The notes: generated from the sequence alone by a model not told the origin. Counted from the stretch's first letter, positions 16,989 through 25,047 are shown. The stretch is DNA of 64,000 nucleotides from Clostridia bacterium (GCA_900763875.1 CAAFLX010000001.1:58022-122021), one strand, 5' to 3'. Made by a program: numbers and translations.

Positions 16989-17648
16989 TTATAATAGGCA
17001 GAATTTGTTTTTGCGGAAAGTCAATAGCCCCTCATAGCGCATTTTGCATAGCTCATAGGACATCGCGCTGCGGTCAACGGAAAGAAAATCGGCAAGTTGC
17101 TGTCGGTTGAACGGTATGGCTATTTGCGCGCTCTTTTGCTTTTGGGATTCTTGCGATAAGTAGGATATGAGTTTTTCGCGAGTGGAGCGTTTGGCGATAT
17201 GTCCGAGTTTTTGAACGAGCGTTCGGTTCTTGTTTGAAAGAACTGAAAATAGGTTTTGTATGACAATGGTGTGAAAAGGACACACAGACGAACAAGTTGA
17301 AATAACTTTTGTGGCATTAATAAACATAACTGCGGAGTCCTCAACAGCAACGACGTCGTTCATAAGAGGTTGTTCGTGCGAAAAGGCGTATGCCTCGCCG
17401 AATATCTCGCCTACCGAAATATGCCCCAAAATGCTACGATTGCCCCAGTAGTCGTCGTTTTGAATGTGGAGCGAGCCGTCTAGCAATAGAGCGATATCGT
17501 CAAGATTATCGCCTTGGTGCAAAACGTAATTGAACTTGCCGTATCGACGGACTTTTGCCTCGATGCAATGGAGCAAAGATAGAATATCTTCATTCGCAAT
17601 GCCCTCAAAGAGTGCGGACTTATTTAAAACAGACAAAAATTTTTCCAT
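16989..17648 (-). CDS. Crp/Fnr family transcriptional regulator
   Basis: About 219 residues from the ATG at 17648 (a start nine residues earlier at 17675 is possible but has no better ribosome site). The cyclic-nucleotide-binding beta barrel covers residues 10-120 (ALFEGIANEDI, LDDIALLLDGSLHI, VGEIFGEAYAFS). The C-terminal helix-turn-helix is RQQLADFLSVDRSAMSYEL. No four-Cys cluster of classical FNR is seen; single Cys residues occur near 28 and in SVCPF. It probably senses a redox, NO or heme signal and governs the neighbouring DUF1858-ferredoxin genes. Confidence 0.87.
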   Translation of the reverse strand: MEKFLSVLNKSALFEGIANEDILSLLHCIEAKVRRYGKFNYVLHQGDNLDDIALLLDGSLHIQNDDYWGNRSILGHISVGEIFGEAYAFSHEQPLMNDVVAVEDSAVMFINATKVISTCSSVCPFHTIVIQNLFSVLSNKNRTLVQKLGHIAKRSTREKLISYLSQESQKQKSAQIAIPFNRQQLADFLSVDRSAMSYELCKMRYEGLLTFRKNKFCLL

Positions 17649-17685
17649 AAAACCTCGTGTTTGTTGCAAAAACAACGGCTGATAA

Positions 17686-17711
17686 CTTATTGTAATTCAT
17701 TTCGCAATAAG
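17686..17711. promoter_or_regulatory. Candidate operator upstream of the Crp/Fnr gene
   Basis: CTTATTG and CAATAAG form a perfect 7-bp inverted repeat around 12 bases, 38 to 63 bases before the regulator start. It suits autoregulation, but the spacing is longer than a standard FNR box. Confidence 0.35.
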
Positions 17712-17790
17712 AATCAAGAAGTAAAATTTTGAGTGCTGACAGTATAAATATTTGTTGTGACGTATGGCACGTTGAAACGCAAAAAAAAGA

Positions 17791-17816
17791 AAAACCCTAC
17801 TGTTTAGTAGGGTTTT
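17791..17816. terminator. Perfect hairpin at the end of the recombinase remnant
   Basis: AAAACCCTACT pairs with AGTAGGGTTTT across GTTT. It overlaps the stop of the recombinase fragment and can terminate in both directions. Confidence 0.7.
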
Positions 17817-18219
17817 TGGGTGTTGGTGGAGAGCCTGCCAAAATGGTCGAACCTGAATTAAAAGAAAAAGAGTGTTTTGCTCGTTTTATTTGTTTTTCTT
17901 CCTGTAAAATTTGCTCTTTATTGACTTTCAACCATTCAGGGCTGTCGGTAAAATTATAGGTTATAACGATTTCGTCTTCATACTCCAAATCACCGTAATT
18001 CTTGATTTTCTTCTGCTTCAGGAAATCAGGCGTATATTCCTTGTGGTAGGTTATGATGCCGCAGTAAAAGGAATTGCGAAGCGTTTTCGAAATGTACGAT
18101 GCAAACCACCGCTCCTTTCCCGGCGCCGTCAGCCGTTCCGCTTTCTCAAGCTCGTACTGGATGGTTGTTACTCCCATTCCATTCAGGTACATAGCCGCCT
18201 GATTTCTTTTGAAAACCAA
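17797..18219 (-). pseudogene. Serine recombinase, C-terminal fragment
   Basis: A 140-residue open frame matching only the C-terminal part of large serine recombinases of Firmicutes integrative elements: the recombinase-domain end (SKTLRNSFYCGIITYHKEYT), and the segment KQKKIKNYGDLEYEDEIV. The catalytic resolvase domain with its Ser and the Cys-rich zinc ribbon are absent, so it cannot recombine DNA. The frame begins inside a 12-bp inverted repeat (18187-18198 with 18220-18231), suggesting that the break formed at or near that palindrome. The region is more A/T-rich than its neighbours, as is the following acetyltransferase gene, consistent with an imported element now reduced. Confidence 0.75.
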
Positions 18220-18231
18220 GCGGCTATGTAC
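18187..18231. repeat. 12-bp inverted repeat at the recombinase break point
   Basis: GTACATAGCCGC (18187-18198) and GCGGCTATGTAC (18220-18231) are exact reverse complements 21 bases apart. The left arm codes for residues of the recombinase remnant, and the right arm lies just outside it. Confidence 0.7.
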
Positions 18232-18261
18232 GCTATATTCAGTTCGACAAACTGGAATTTG

Positions 18262-18720
18262 TCATATTCCCATCACATAGATTTGGCAGGGATTCCATTT
18301 ATCCCATAATGTGGGAAATACTTCAAACTCCTTAAAACCGATAGAAATATAAAACCGATTTGTATCGTCATAGGATTTATATTTCCCCATTTGAACAGTT
18401 TTAACCTGTATAAATGAATAACCCATTTCTTTTGCAACCTTTTTCGCACGGTTAAAAAGTTCTTTTCCGATTCCCTCGCGGTGATATTCTTTTAAGACGC
18501 CCATAACCGCAAGCTCAACTGTATCTTTTCCCGTTTCTTTGAGATACAAAAATCCCAAGTCTTTTTCGTTTTCCATGGCACAAAAGAAGACTTTCCCTGC
18601 GCTGTCGCGGATATATTCTTCTCGCGCCTCAGGGATTCCAAACCATTCAGGCAGTTCTTCCAATATATTTCTGGTTATGCTCTTTTTATCCTCATCATTT
18701 GCTATTTGAATGATTTGCAT
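18262..18720 (-). CDS. GNAT family N-acetyltransferase
   Basis: 152 residues from the ATG at 18720, chosen because GGAGGAG lies just upstream; an in-frame ATG at 18756 lies before that site. The acetyl-CoA pyrophosphate loop is YHREGIGKELF in motif A, preceded by the beta strand ELAVMGVL. The C-terminal strand-turn KSYDDTNRFYISIGFKEFE is a typical GNAT ending. Substrate unknown. It lies next to a recombinase fragment and has an A/T-rich composition, so it may be cargo from an integrated element. Confidence 0.82.
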   Translation of the reverse strand: MQIIQIANDEDKKSITRNILEELPEWFGIPEAREEYIRDSAGKVFFCAMENEKDLGFLYLKETGKDTVELAVMGVLKEYHREGIGKELFNRAKKVAKEMGYSFIQVKTVQMGKYKSYDDTNRFYISIGFKEFEVFPTLWDKWNPCQIYVMGI

Positions 18721-18832
18721 GTCAAAAGTTCTCCTCCACAAATTCCGATTTGTCATTCTGATTTAAGAATATTATACTACGACATTGTGGCTGCTTTTAT
18801 CTCGGTATTTTTACGCCGAAGAAGTCCTTTGC

Positions 18833-18877
18833 AAAAAATAATACGAACTCCGATTTGTTTTCAGGGTTCGTATTATT
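18833..18877 (-). terminator. Terminator of tRNA-Val
   Basis: AATAATACGAAC (18837-18848) pairs perfectly with GTTCGTATTATT (18866-18877). On the minus strand it is followed by a T run (18833-18838), just past the tRNA 3' end. Confidence 0.82.
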
Positions 18878-18883
18878 TGCATA

Positions 18884-18960
18884 TGGTGGAGACAATAAGA
18901 CTCGAACTTATGACCTCTACGATGTCAACGTAGCGCTCTAACCAACTGGGCTATGCCTCC
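18884..18960 (-). tRNA. tRNA-Val (anticodon GAC), CCA encoded
   Basis: The minus strand folds as a cloverleaf: acceptor GGAGGCA with TGTCTCC, anticodon stem CTACG/CGTAG around the loop TTGACAT (anticodon GAC), and T arm with TTCGAGT. The 3' CCA is encoded at 18884-18886. D-loop AGTTGGTTA is standard. It closely follows the general pattern of bacterial tRNA-Val(GAC). The adjacent recombinase fragment and acetyltransferase suggest that this area received foreign DNA. Confidence 0.93.
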
Positions 18961-19157
18961 ATTCATTTTGTGAACATTTGATATATTACACTAGAATCGC
19001 GTTTTTGACAAGCGATTTGCGAAACTTTTACAAAAACGCTCGTAAATCTTGCTTTGTGACGTATCGGAGTTGTTAAGTGGGGGATATTTCGTCGCATATT
19101 GGCGTGTATTGCGAGGTTGTGACGGGATAAGTGAGGCTACGGTTTTGAGAGGGGATG

Positions 19158-19183
19158 AAAAACCCCTGCCGAGGGGGCAGGGG
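19158..19183 (-). terminator. Terminator of the P-type ATPase gene
   Basis: CCCCTGCC (19163-19170) pairs with GGCAGGGG (19176-19183), with a T run on the minus strand. Confidence 0.8.
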
Positions 19184-19219
19184 GGGGATAGGTGTTATTT
19201 GTTTGAGCGAGCCTAGGGG

Positions 19220-21937
19220 TTAGGCGGCGAGGACGACGCCTTTCTTTTTGCGCACGGCGCGCGCAATTGCTTTGACAATTTCCACCATCGGGATTATCGA
19301 GATTGCAAGCGCAATCGCTATGCCGTATTCCATAAGGTTGAGTTCGGCAAGCTCGAAGGCTTTGGCGAGGAAGGGGACTTCCACGACTAGGGTTGTGAGC
19401 AAAAGCGACAGTGCGCCTGCGCCCCACAGCCACCAGTTTTGTTTTTTGATTGCGAATATCGAGCCGTGCAGGGAGCGCATATTGAATGCGTGGAAGATTT
19501 CCGCCATGGATAGCGTCAAGAAAGCCATTGACGAGCCTAGCACTTGCGCGCTGTACTCGCCTTGCGCGATTGCGTCTGCGTGGTGGGTTTTGGCAAGCAC
19601 CTCTGCGCCGATGAAGTAGGAGGCTATCGTGATGAGGGTGATAAGAACGCCTTGATAGCCGATTGCAAAGCCCATACCGTTGGCGAATATGCCGTCTTTG
19701 CTCTTGCGCGGAGGACGGTTCATGATGTCGCTTTCTGCCGATTCCATACCCAGCGAGAGGGCGGGGAAGCAGTCGGTGATGAGATTTATCCACAATAGGT
19801 GCGCGGGCTTGAATACCGTAAAGCCAACGAGCGTTGCGATGAAGATTGACAGCACCTCGGAGAGGTTGGACGCAAGCAGGAATTGTATGGACTTGCGAAT
19901 GTTGTCGTAGATGCGTCTGCCTTCGCCGACTGCAGATACGATTGTGGCAAAGTTGTCGTCGGTCAAAATCATGTCCGCAACGTTTTTGGTGACGTCCGTG
20001 CCCGTGATGCCCATGCCCACGCCGATGTCCGCATTCTTTATGGAGGGAGCATCGTTTACGCCGTCGCCGGTCATTGCGGTGATGTAGCCTTTTGCGCGCC
20101 AAGCGTTGACGATTCTCGTTTTATGCTCGGGCTGTACGCGCGCATATACCGAATATTTTTCAACGTCGTTTGCAAAGTCCTCGTCGCTGATTTGGTCAAG
20201 CTCCGCACCGGTTATGGCTTGCGAAGGGTCGGTGATTATGCCAAGTTGAAGTGCGATTGCAACCGCCGTATCCTTGTGGTCGCCCGTTATCATTACGGGG
20301 CGTATGCCTGCTTTTCTGCACTCGTCGATTGCGGGTTTGACTTCGGGGCGGACGGGGTCTATCATGCCCACAAGCCCCACAAAGCACATATCTTTTTCGT
20401 CGTTTTCGGTGGTGTATTCGTCCTTTTCGCCCTCCAAAAACTTTTGAGCAACGGCAAGCACGCGCAGTGCTCTGTCTGCCATTTCCTTGTTGGCGGAGAG
20501 AATTTCGTCACGCTTTTGCGCCGTCATGGGCTTTGCGTTGCCGTCTTCGAGATAGAAAGCGCAACGCTGCACGATTTCGTCGGGCGCGCCCTTGGTGTAT
20601 TGCACGACGTTACCGTTTTTGTCGAGATGTACGGTGGTCATCATCTTGCGCATCGAATCGAAAGGAATTTCACCGACGCGAGGGTAGAGTTGCTTTTGCT
20701 CGTCCTTGTTTAGTTCGAGAGAGGTTGCATAGTTGACGAGCGCGCACTCTGTCGGCTCGCCCACAGCCTCGCCTTTTTGCTCGTCGTACTCGGCGTCGGA
20801 GCAGAGCGACATCGCGTTGGCAAGCAGGTTTTCGTCACTGCCGTAGTGGTCTACGACCGTCATCTTGTTTTGGGTGAGCGTGCCCGTTTTGTCCGAGCAT
20901 ATTATTTGCGTGCAACCGAGCGTTTCCACCGCCGTGAGCTTGCGTATGATTGCGTTGCGCTTGGACATGTTGGTTACACCTATTGACAAGACTATCGTAA
21001 CGACGGTTGCAAGTCCCTCGGGAATCGCCGCCACCGCAAGCGAGACCGCTATCATAAACGTGTTGAGTATGGTGGGCGCAACGTCCGCTTTCAAAGAGCC
21101 GTCAATCGCCGCGCGTATCAAACTCACCGCAAATATCACCACGCATATGCCGATGACAAGATAGGTGAGCACTTTGCTGAGTTGTGAGAGTTTTTGTTGT
21201 AGGGGAGTTTTGCCCTCTTTGGCTTGGGTGAGCGCGTTGGCAATTTTGCCCATTTCGGTGCTCATACCCGTGGCAACGACAACCGCTTTGCCTCTGCCGT
21301 ACACAACCGTGCTGCCCATAAACGCCATATTTTTTCTGTCGCCGAGGGGCACGTCGCCGCTTTGTGCGTCGATAACGTCGCAGGTTTTGAGCACTGGTAC
21401 GGACTCGCCCGTGAGCGCCGCCTCTTCAATCTTCATGCTTGCGCACTCTATGATTCTCGCGTCGGCAGGGACTGCATCGCCCGCTTCGAGGACTATGACG
21501 TCGCCAACCACCAAATCTTCGCTTTTTATCACCGTTATGCGCCCGTCGCGGATGACTTTCGACGTGGCGGCGGCTATCTTTTGCAGGGCGTCTATCGCCT
21601 TTTCTGCCTTGCTCTCCTGTGCCACGCCGAGAATGGCGTTGATGATGACAACCGCCATAATGATTATCACGTCCGAGGGAAATTCTTTTTCCGCGCCCGA
21701 AGAGTTGTTGACTGCGGTCAGTACGCCCGATATTATCGCCGCAACGATAAGAATGAGCGTCATAGGCTCGATAAATTGCTTCAAAAACCGCAAAATTATC
21801 GGCTCTTTTTTGCCCTCGGCAAGTTTGTTTTTGCCGTTTTGCGCAAGACGGTTTTCCGCCTCTTGCGCCGTTATGCCGTTGGGATTTGATTCCGTTTGAC
21901 GGCACACTTCATCGATTGATTCAAGATAGTGTTTCAT
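19220..21937 (-). CDS. Calcium-transporting P-type ATPase (P2A type)
   Basis: 905 residues from the ATG at 21937, which has GGAG before it; an ATG eight codons earlier lacks this. Domain order is the P2 cation-ATPase plan: N-terminal cation ATPase domain, TM1-2, actuator with LTGES, TM3-4 with the ion-binding VAAIPEGLATVV, the phosphorylation motif DKTGTLTQNKMTV, the nucleotide domain with KGAPDEI, then MITGDHKDTA and GDGVNDAPSIK, and six further helices. The PEGL motif and absence of heavy-metal CxxC sites favour calcium, with manganese also possible. It exports the ion from the cytoplasm. It is monocistronic; a mini-palindrome array lies 46 bases upstream of the start. Confidence 0.9.
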   Translation of the reverse strand: MKHYLESIDEVCRQTESNPNGITAQEAENRLAQNGKNKLAEGKKEPIILRFLKQFIEPMTLILIVAAIISGVLTAVNNSSGAEKEFPSDVIIIMAVVIINAILGVAQESKAEKAIDALQKIAAATSKVIRDGRITVIKSEDLVVGDVIVLEAGDAVPADARIIECASMKIEEAALTGESVPVLKTCDVIDAQSGDVPLGDRKNMAFMGSTVVYGRGKAVVVATGMSTEMGKIANALTQAKEGKTPLQQKLSQLSKVLTYLVIGICVVIFAVSLIRAAIDGSLKADVAPTILNTFMIAVSLAVAAIPEGLATVVTIVLSIGVTNMSKRNAIIRKLTAVETLGCTQIICSDKTGTLTQNKMTVVDHYGSDENLLANAMSLCSDAEYDEQKGEAVGEPTECALVNYATSLELNKDEQKQLYPRVGEIPFDSMRKMMTTVHLDKNGNVVQYTKGAPDEIVQRCAFYLEDGNAKPMTAQKRDEILSANKEMADRALRVLAVAQKFLEGEKDEYTTENDEKDMCFVGLVGMIDPVRPEVKPAIDECRKAGIRPVMITGDHKDTAVAIALQLGIITDPSQAITGAELDQISDEDFANDVEKYSVYARVQPEHKTRIVNAWRAKGYITAMTGDGVNDAPSIKNADIGVGMGITGTDVTKNVADMILTDDNFATIVSAVGEGRRIYDNIRKSIQFLLASNLSEVLSIFIATLVGFTVFKPAHLLWINLITDCFPALSLGMESAESDIMNRPPRKSKDGIFANGMGFAIGYQGVLITLITIASYFIGAEVLAKTHHADAIAQGEYSAQVLGSSMAFLTLSMAEIFHAFNMRSLHGSIFAIKKQNWWLWGAGALSLLLTTLVVEVPFLAKAFELAELNLMEYGIAIALAISIIPMVEIVKAIARAVRKKKGVVLAA

Positions 21938-21982
21938 AACTGCTCCTATATTATGTGGCAAGTTTTGTATTTATATTTTATC

Positions 21983-22114
21983 TCCAAACGATGTTTGGAT
22001 TGGTGATATTGCAACCGGGTTGCAGTGATATGCACGCAAAGCGTGCGTGATATTGTTGCTGTTGGCAACAGTGATATTTGCGCTTTGCGCAAGTGATATT
22101 GCAACTTCGTTGCA
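21983..22114. repeat. Mini-palindrome array A (six hairpins, ATATCAC linker)
   Basis: Six short palindromes are separated by a constant GTGATAT or GTGATATT (ATATCAC on the other strand). The stems are TCCAAAC/GTTTGGA, GCAAC/GTTGC, GCACGC/GCGTGC, TGTTGC/GCAACA, TTGCGC/GCGCAA and TGCAAC/GTTGCA, with loops of mostly three bases. Repeat period is about 21-23 bases. Two stems (TCCAAAC and GCACGC) also occur in array B at 58466. Reading on the minus strand, the array follows a TCATTCCGAG element (22178-22208) and ends 46 bases before the ATPase start. Confidence 0.85.
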
Positions 22115-22177
22115 GTTGCGGAATATTTGAAAATTTTGTGCGCTACACTTGCAACGATTTATATCATTTCCCTCTCG

Positions 22178-22208
22178 GGAGATTCCCACGCTTACGCTCG
22201 GAATGACA
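22178..22208 (-). repeat. TCATTCCGAG...GTGGGAATCT short element, copy A
   Basis: On the minus strand GTGTCATTCCGAG is followed by CGTGGGAATCT, then CCCGAGAGGGAAA. The same two boxes occur at 58350-58394 and the CCCGAGAGGGAAA string at 58697-58710, in both cases beside a mini-palindrome array in the same relative orientation. Elements containing TCATTCCGAG are common dispersed repeats in bacterial genomes. Confidence 0.6.
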
Positions 22209-22288
22209 CTTGCGCAAAAGGCGCACTTTGTTAAGCAGGACGATACCTCTGCGCCTGGTCGGAAGAATCGACTTTTTGCCTAGACAAA

Positions 22289-22320
22289 CAAAAAAGACCT
22301 ATCCGAAAAGCGGATAAGTC
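22289..22320 (-). terminator. Terminator of the fatty-acid (ligase-ACP-thioesterase) operon
   Basis: GACCTATCCG (22296-22305) pairs with CGGATAAGTC (22311-22320) with one wobble; on the minus strand a T-rich run follows. It lies about 240 bases past the thioesterase stop. Confidence 0.65.
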
Positions 22321-22343
22321 TCATCATTTCAAATAAAACCGGA

Positions 22344-22442
22344 GTGGTTGCACTCGTGCTAGCGGCTTTATTGCATCTTGGGATGCCGATTACTCCCTTA
22401 TTTGAGAGAATTGTAGCACGGCTTAAAACTTCCGTCAAATGA
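22344..22442 (+). other. Possible 32-residue hydrophobic peptide frame in a structured region (uncertain)
   Basis: A GTG at 22344 after CCGGA opens a frame for VALVLAALLHLGMPITPLF followed by a basic tail (ERIVARLKTSVK). One membrane helix with a central Pro and a charged end is the build of type I toxin peptides. The opposite strand is the 3' untranslated part of the fatty-acid operon and can fold (GGAGT/ACTCC, GGCATCCC/GGGATGCC). No matching promoter is convincing on the plus strand, so it may be only a structured 3' UTR. Confidence 0.25.
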
Positions 22443-22562
22443 TTTGTTTGTATTTTTTTGCAAATCACAAAGCGGTTATTTGCCGATTTTGCGCTCTTTT
22501 GCAAGGAAAAATGCGGCTTTTGTTTGGCGGTTGATTTAGGCGCGCCCTGTCCTTTTGCCTTT

Positions 22563-23291
22563 TCAAACCTCTTGAAAAGTTGCTTTAAGCTCGAAACAGG
22601 GACGCTTTCCGACAAAGCCTATCATTGTGAGTTCGTCCCCCGAAAGAGTGTATTCGAGGCGGACGGAAGAGCCGTATTTTATCTCGGATTTATACTCGAT
22701 TTCAAGGGTTTTGAGAGCGTGCGCGCGCAGGTAGTCTTTGCCCAAAACGTCGTCCATACAATCGAGGTATTTGGCATTGTTCATATGCCCGTTTATGTCC
22801 ACTTGACTGTAGGCGACCTTAAAGCGTTTTTTGCTTTGTTGCTCGCCAAGCGACACGCCGAAAGACAGGGGAATTTCCTTGCCCGTTTTCGTGCCGGGGA
22901 CGGTGACGTCATAGTTTTCGGGAAACACCATTTTGCGCTTTTTTGCGTCCATCAACAGCCAAACCGCGCTTGCCTTGACAAGAGAGTTTCCGTTGTTGTC
23001 CGACATTGCGTAAAACCGTGGAAAGAGCACGCGCATAGTGTCGCCTGCCCAGCTCGAAAGCGTGATTTCGTCGTCGTAGCAGGGCAGTTTGTCAACTTCC
23101 AAACGCACTCTGCACACAACCCACAACGCGCCCTTGTCAAGGGTTTTTGCTCTGCCTGCGCCAAGTGCCTCGGTGTGCGCAATCGATATTTCTTGCAGCC
23201 AACGCATAAGCACCGACAAACGCAAATCACGATACATCGTCACGTCGTCGGCAAGCAGTTTTTTGTGCGTGGTGTAAACCAAATCAGCCAT
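22563..23291 (-). CDS. Acyl-ACP thioesterase
   Basis: 242 residues with the double hot-dog layout of the bacterial acyl-ACP thioesterase family. The first hot-dog covers about 5-130 (DLRLSVLMRWLQEISIAHTEALG, GALWVVCRVRLEVDKLPCY). The second covers 150-240 and holds the active-site stretch VDINGHMNNAKYLDCMDD, where Asn and His are conserved. It releases fatty acids from acyl carrier protein. Here it is the third gene of an operon with an acyl ligase and a dedicated ACP, so it may act on that ACP instead of the general FAS pool. Confidence 0.85.
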   Translation of the reverse strand: MADLVYTTHKKLLADDVTMYRDLRLSVLMRWLQEISIAHTEALGAGRAKTLDKGALWVVCRVRLEVDKLPCYDDEITLSSWAGDTMRVLFPRFYAMSDNNGNSLVKASAVWLLMDAKKRKMVFPENYDVTVPGTKTGKEIPLSFGVSLGEQQSKKRFKVAYSQVDINGHMNNAKYLDCMDDVLGKDYLRAHALKTLEIEYKSEIKYGSSVRLEYTLSGDELTMIGFVGKRPCFELKATFQEV

Positions 23292-23336
23292 TTATATCAC
23301 CGTTTTGAGTGGATAAAGTGCGGTTTTTGACAAAAC

Positions 23337-23588
23337 TCACTTGTTTGCAGAGTCGTAAACAGTGTCCACGACCTCGCCCACGGTGCGCAGTTTCATCCAC
23401 ACTTTGTCGGGGATTTTCACGCCGTAGTCGCTCTCTAGCGTGCAGATGATATAGATGTAGTTGAGCGATTCGTAACCCTTTGAGTTGATGGGGGTGTCGC
23501 GTGTGATTTCCTCGTTTTGCAACGAGGGAATGTATTGGTGAATAAGACCTTCGAGCTTGGTTTGAATCTCTTGTTTGGATGCTGCCAT
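23337..23588 (-). CDS. Dedicated acyl carrier protein
   Basis: 83 residues from the ATG at 23588, which has a perfect AAGGAG seven bases upstream. The phosphopantetheine site is SKGYESLNYIY with Ser in E-S-L, in place of the usual D-S-L; the Asp-to-Glu change is conservative and the Ser is kept. The fold order (helix I, long loop, helix II at the Ser, helix III with VGEVVDTVY) is standard. It lies between the AMP-dependent ligase and the thioesterase with gaps of about 45-50 bases, which marks it as a pathway-specific carrier. Confidence 0.87.
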   Translation of the reverse strand: MAASKQEIQTKLEGLIHQYIPSLQNEEITRDTPINSKGYESLNYIYIICTLESDYGVKIPDKVWMKLRTVGEVVDTVYDSANK

Positions 23589-23640
23589 ATCTTCTCCTTT
23601 TATGCAAATCGCATATGCCAAAGCCGTTGTTTTTTCGTTG

Positions 23641-24996
23641 TCAGAGGACGTATCTTTTCACTTTGCCCGTTGCCGTTTTGGCAAGCTCGTGAGGCAAGAC
23701 TTCGAGGCGCGAAATTTGCGCGTTGAAAGGTCTTTCCTTGTTGAAAGCGGCGAGCTTGTCTTTGAGTTCGCTCAAATTCAAATAGCCGTCCTTATTGCCG
23801 ATAAAAAGGGTGATTGCGTCGTCTTTGAGGGCGATTGCAACGTCCTCCACGCCGAGTGCGGCGGCAACTTTTTCTTCCCATTCGGGCAGATAGATTTTGT
23901 TGCCGTTTTCAAGCACGAGAACGTCTTTTTTGCGCCCCGTGATATGCAGATTGCCGTCCTCGTCGAAATAGCCCATATCGCCCGTGTGTAAAACGCCGTC
24001 GATAAGCACTTCTTTTGTCGCCTCGGGGTTTTTGTAGTAGCCCTGCATCATACACTCGTCGCCTTGGACAAGCACCTCGCCGTCCTCGCCGAGCGTGATT
24101 TGGTCGTCAGGGCATACAGACATCGCAAAGGGGTTGTCGCCGCAGCTTATCGCAACGCCGCTCGACGTTTCGGTGAGCCCGTATCCGAATCGGACTTCTA
24201 TGCCTTTTGCCTTTGCCGCCTCGAGCATTTGCTCGCTTGCAGGGCCTGCTCCGACGAGTATCATGCGCAACTCGTCGTTGAGCGCGTCGAATCTAATCAA
24301 AAATTTTAGAATTGAGGGTACGACGGAGATTATCGTCGGCTTGAAATATTTGCAGTCTTGAGGTATGTAGCGCACGCCCCTCGTCAAGGATATGCGCGCG
24401 CCCTGCGACATAGGCCAAAGCATCGAGCATACAAATCCGAATACGTGGGTGAGGGGGAGAATGCAAAGCAGGTTATCATCGGCGGTGCAGGGGCATTTTG
24501 CTTGTCCGTTCCACGCGCTCGCGCACAACGATTTTGACGTCAGCACCACCGCTTTTGAGGAGTGAGTCGTGCCCGACGTGAAAAAGAGGATATGTCCCTC
24601 GCCTTTTGCAAGCTCCACGTTTCCGCTCGGCGCGGTTTTTAGCATTTGAGCATACGGCCGGGTCAAATCGTCCGTCAACACGCACTCGACGTCGCAAGCA
24701 AGCACCTGCGCTTGAAGAACGCTCGGCTCGCTCATAGGGTCGAGCAAAACGGTCTGCTTGTGCGCAAGCACGCATGCAAACATATCGATTATCCACTTTT
24801 TGGACGGGGCTTGCAAAATGCCGACGCAGTGAGCGGTTTGCTCCTCAAGCTCGACTTTGCGAGAAAGAATTTGCTCATAAAGGCTTGCAAACGACATATT
24901 TTTCTGCTCGCCGCCCTCGTCGTAGGTCAACGCCGAGGCTGTCGCGCGGCTTTTTGCGTTTGCTTGCAACAACTCTTCAAAGGATGTAAATTTCAT
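23641..24996 (-). CDS. AMP-dependent acyl ligase (acyl-ACP synthetase-like)
   Basis: 451 residues of the ANL superfamily. The P-loop is FFTSGTTHSSKAVVLT (about 167-182), the A5 region is FGYGLTETSSG, and the A7-A8 hinge is LHTGDMGYFDEDGNLHITGRKKD. The C-terminal Lys of A10 appears in KTATGKVKRY. It activates a carboxylic acid as acyl-AMP; with an ACP gene directly downstream, transfer to that carrier is likely. It is about 50-100 residues shorter than acyl-CoA synthetases, mainly at the N terminus. Its promoter faces that of the fatty acid isomerase-like gene. Confidence 0.85.
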   Translation of the reverse strand: MKFTSFEELLQANAKSRATASALTYDEGGEQKNMSFASLYEQILSRKVELEEQTAHCVGILQAPSKKWIIDMFACVLAHKQTVLLDPMSEPSVLQAQVLACDVECVLTDDLTRPYAQMLKTAPSGNVELAKGEGHILFFTSGTTHSSKAVVLTSKSLCASAWNGQAKCPCTADDNLLCILPLTHVFGFVCSMLWPMSQGARISLTRGVRYIPQDCKYFKPTIISVVPSILKFLIRFDALNDELRMILVGAGPASEQMLEAAKAKGIEVRFGYGLTETSSGVAISCGDNPFAMSVCPDDQITLGEDGEVLVQGDECMMQGYYKNPEATKEVLIDGVLHTGDMGYFDEDGNLHITGRKKDVLVLENGNKIYLPEWEEKVAAALGVEDVAIALKDDAITLFIGNKDGYLNLSELKDKLAAFNKERPFNAQISRLEVLPHELAKTATGKVKRYVL

Positions 24997-25018
24997 AATC
25001 GCCTCCGAATCAAAATAT

Positions 25019-25047
25019 AGTATACCACGCTAATTTTGCCTTGTGAA
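25019..25047 (-). promoter_or_regulatory. Promoter of the acyl ligase-ACP-thioesterase operon
   Basis: On the minus strand TTCACA (25042-25047), 17 bases, TATACT (25019-25024). It lies 23 bases before the ligase start. Confidence 0.65.

Noticed and set aside
19137..20102. 321-residue minus-strand frame overlapping the P-type ATPase
   Set aside because: Arg/His-rich shadow frame of the ATPase gene that also reads through its terminator.
22296..22320. Hammerhead ribozyme suggested by AUGAUGAG next to a hairpin
   Set aside because: The GAAA box and the cleavage-site stem are missing.
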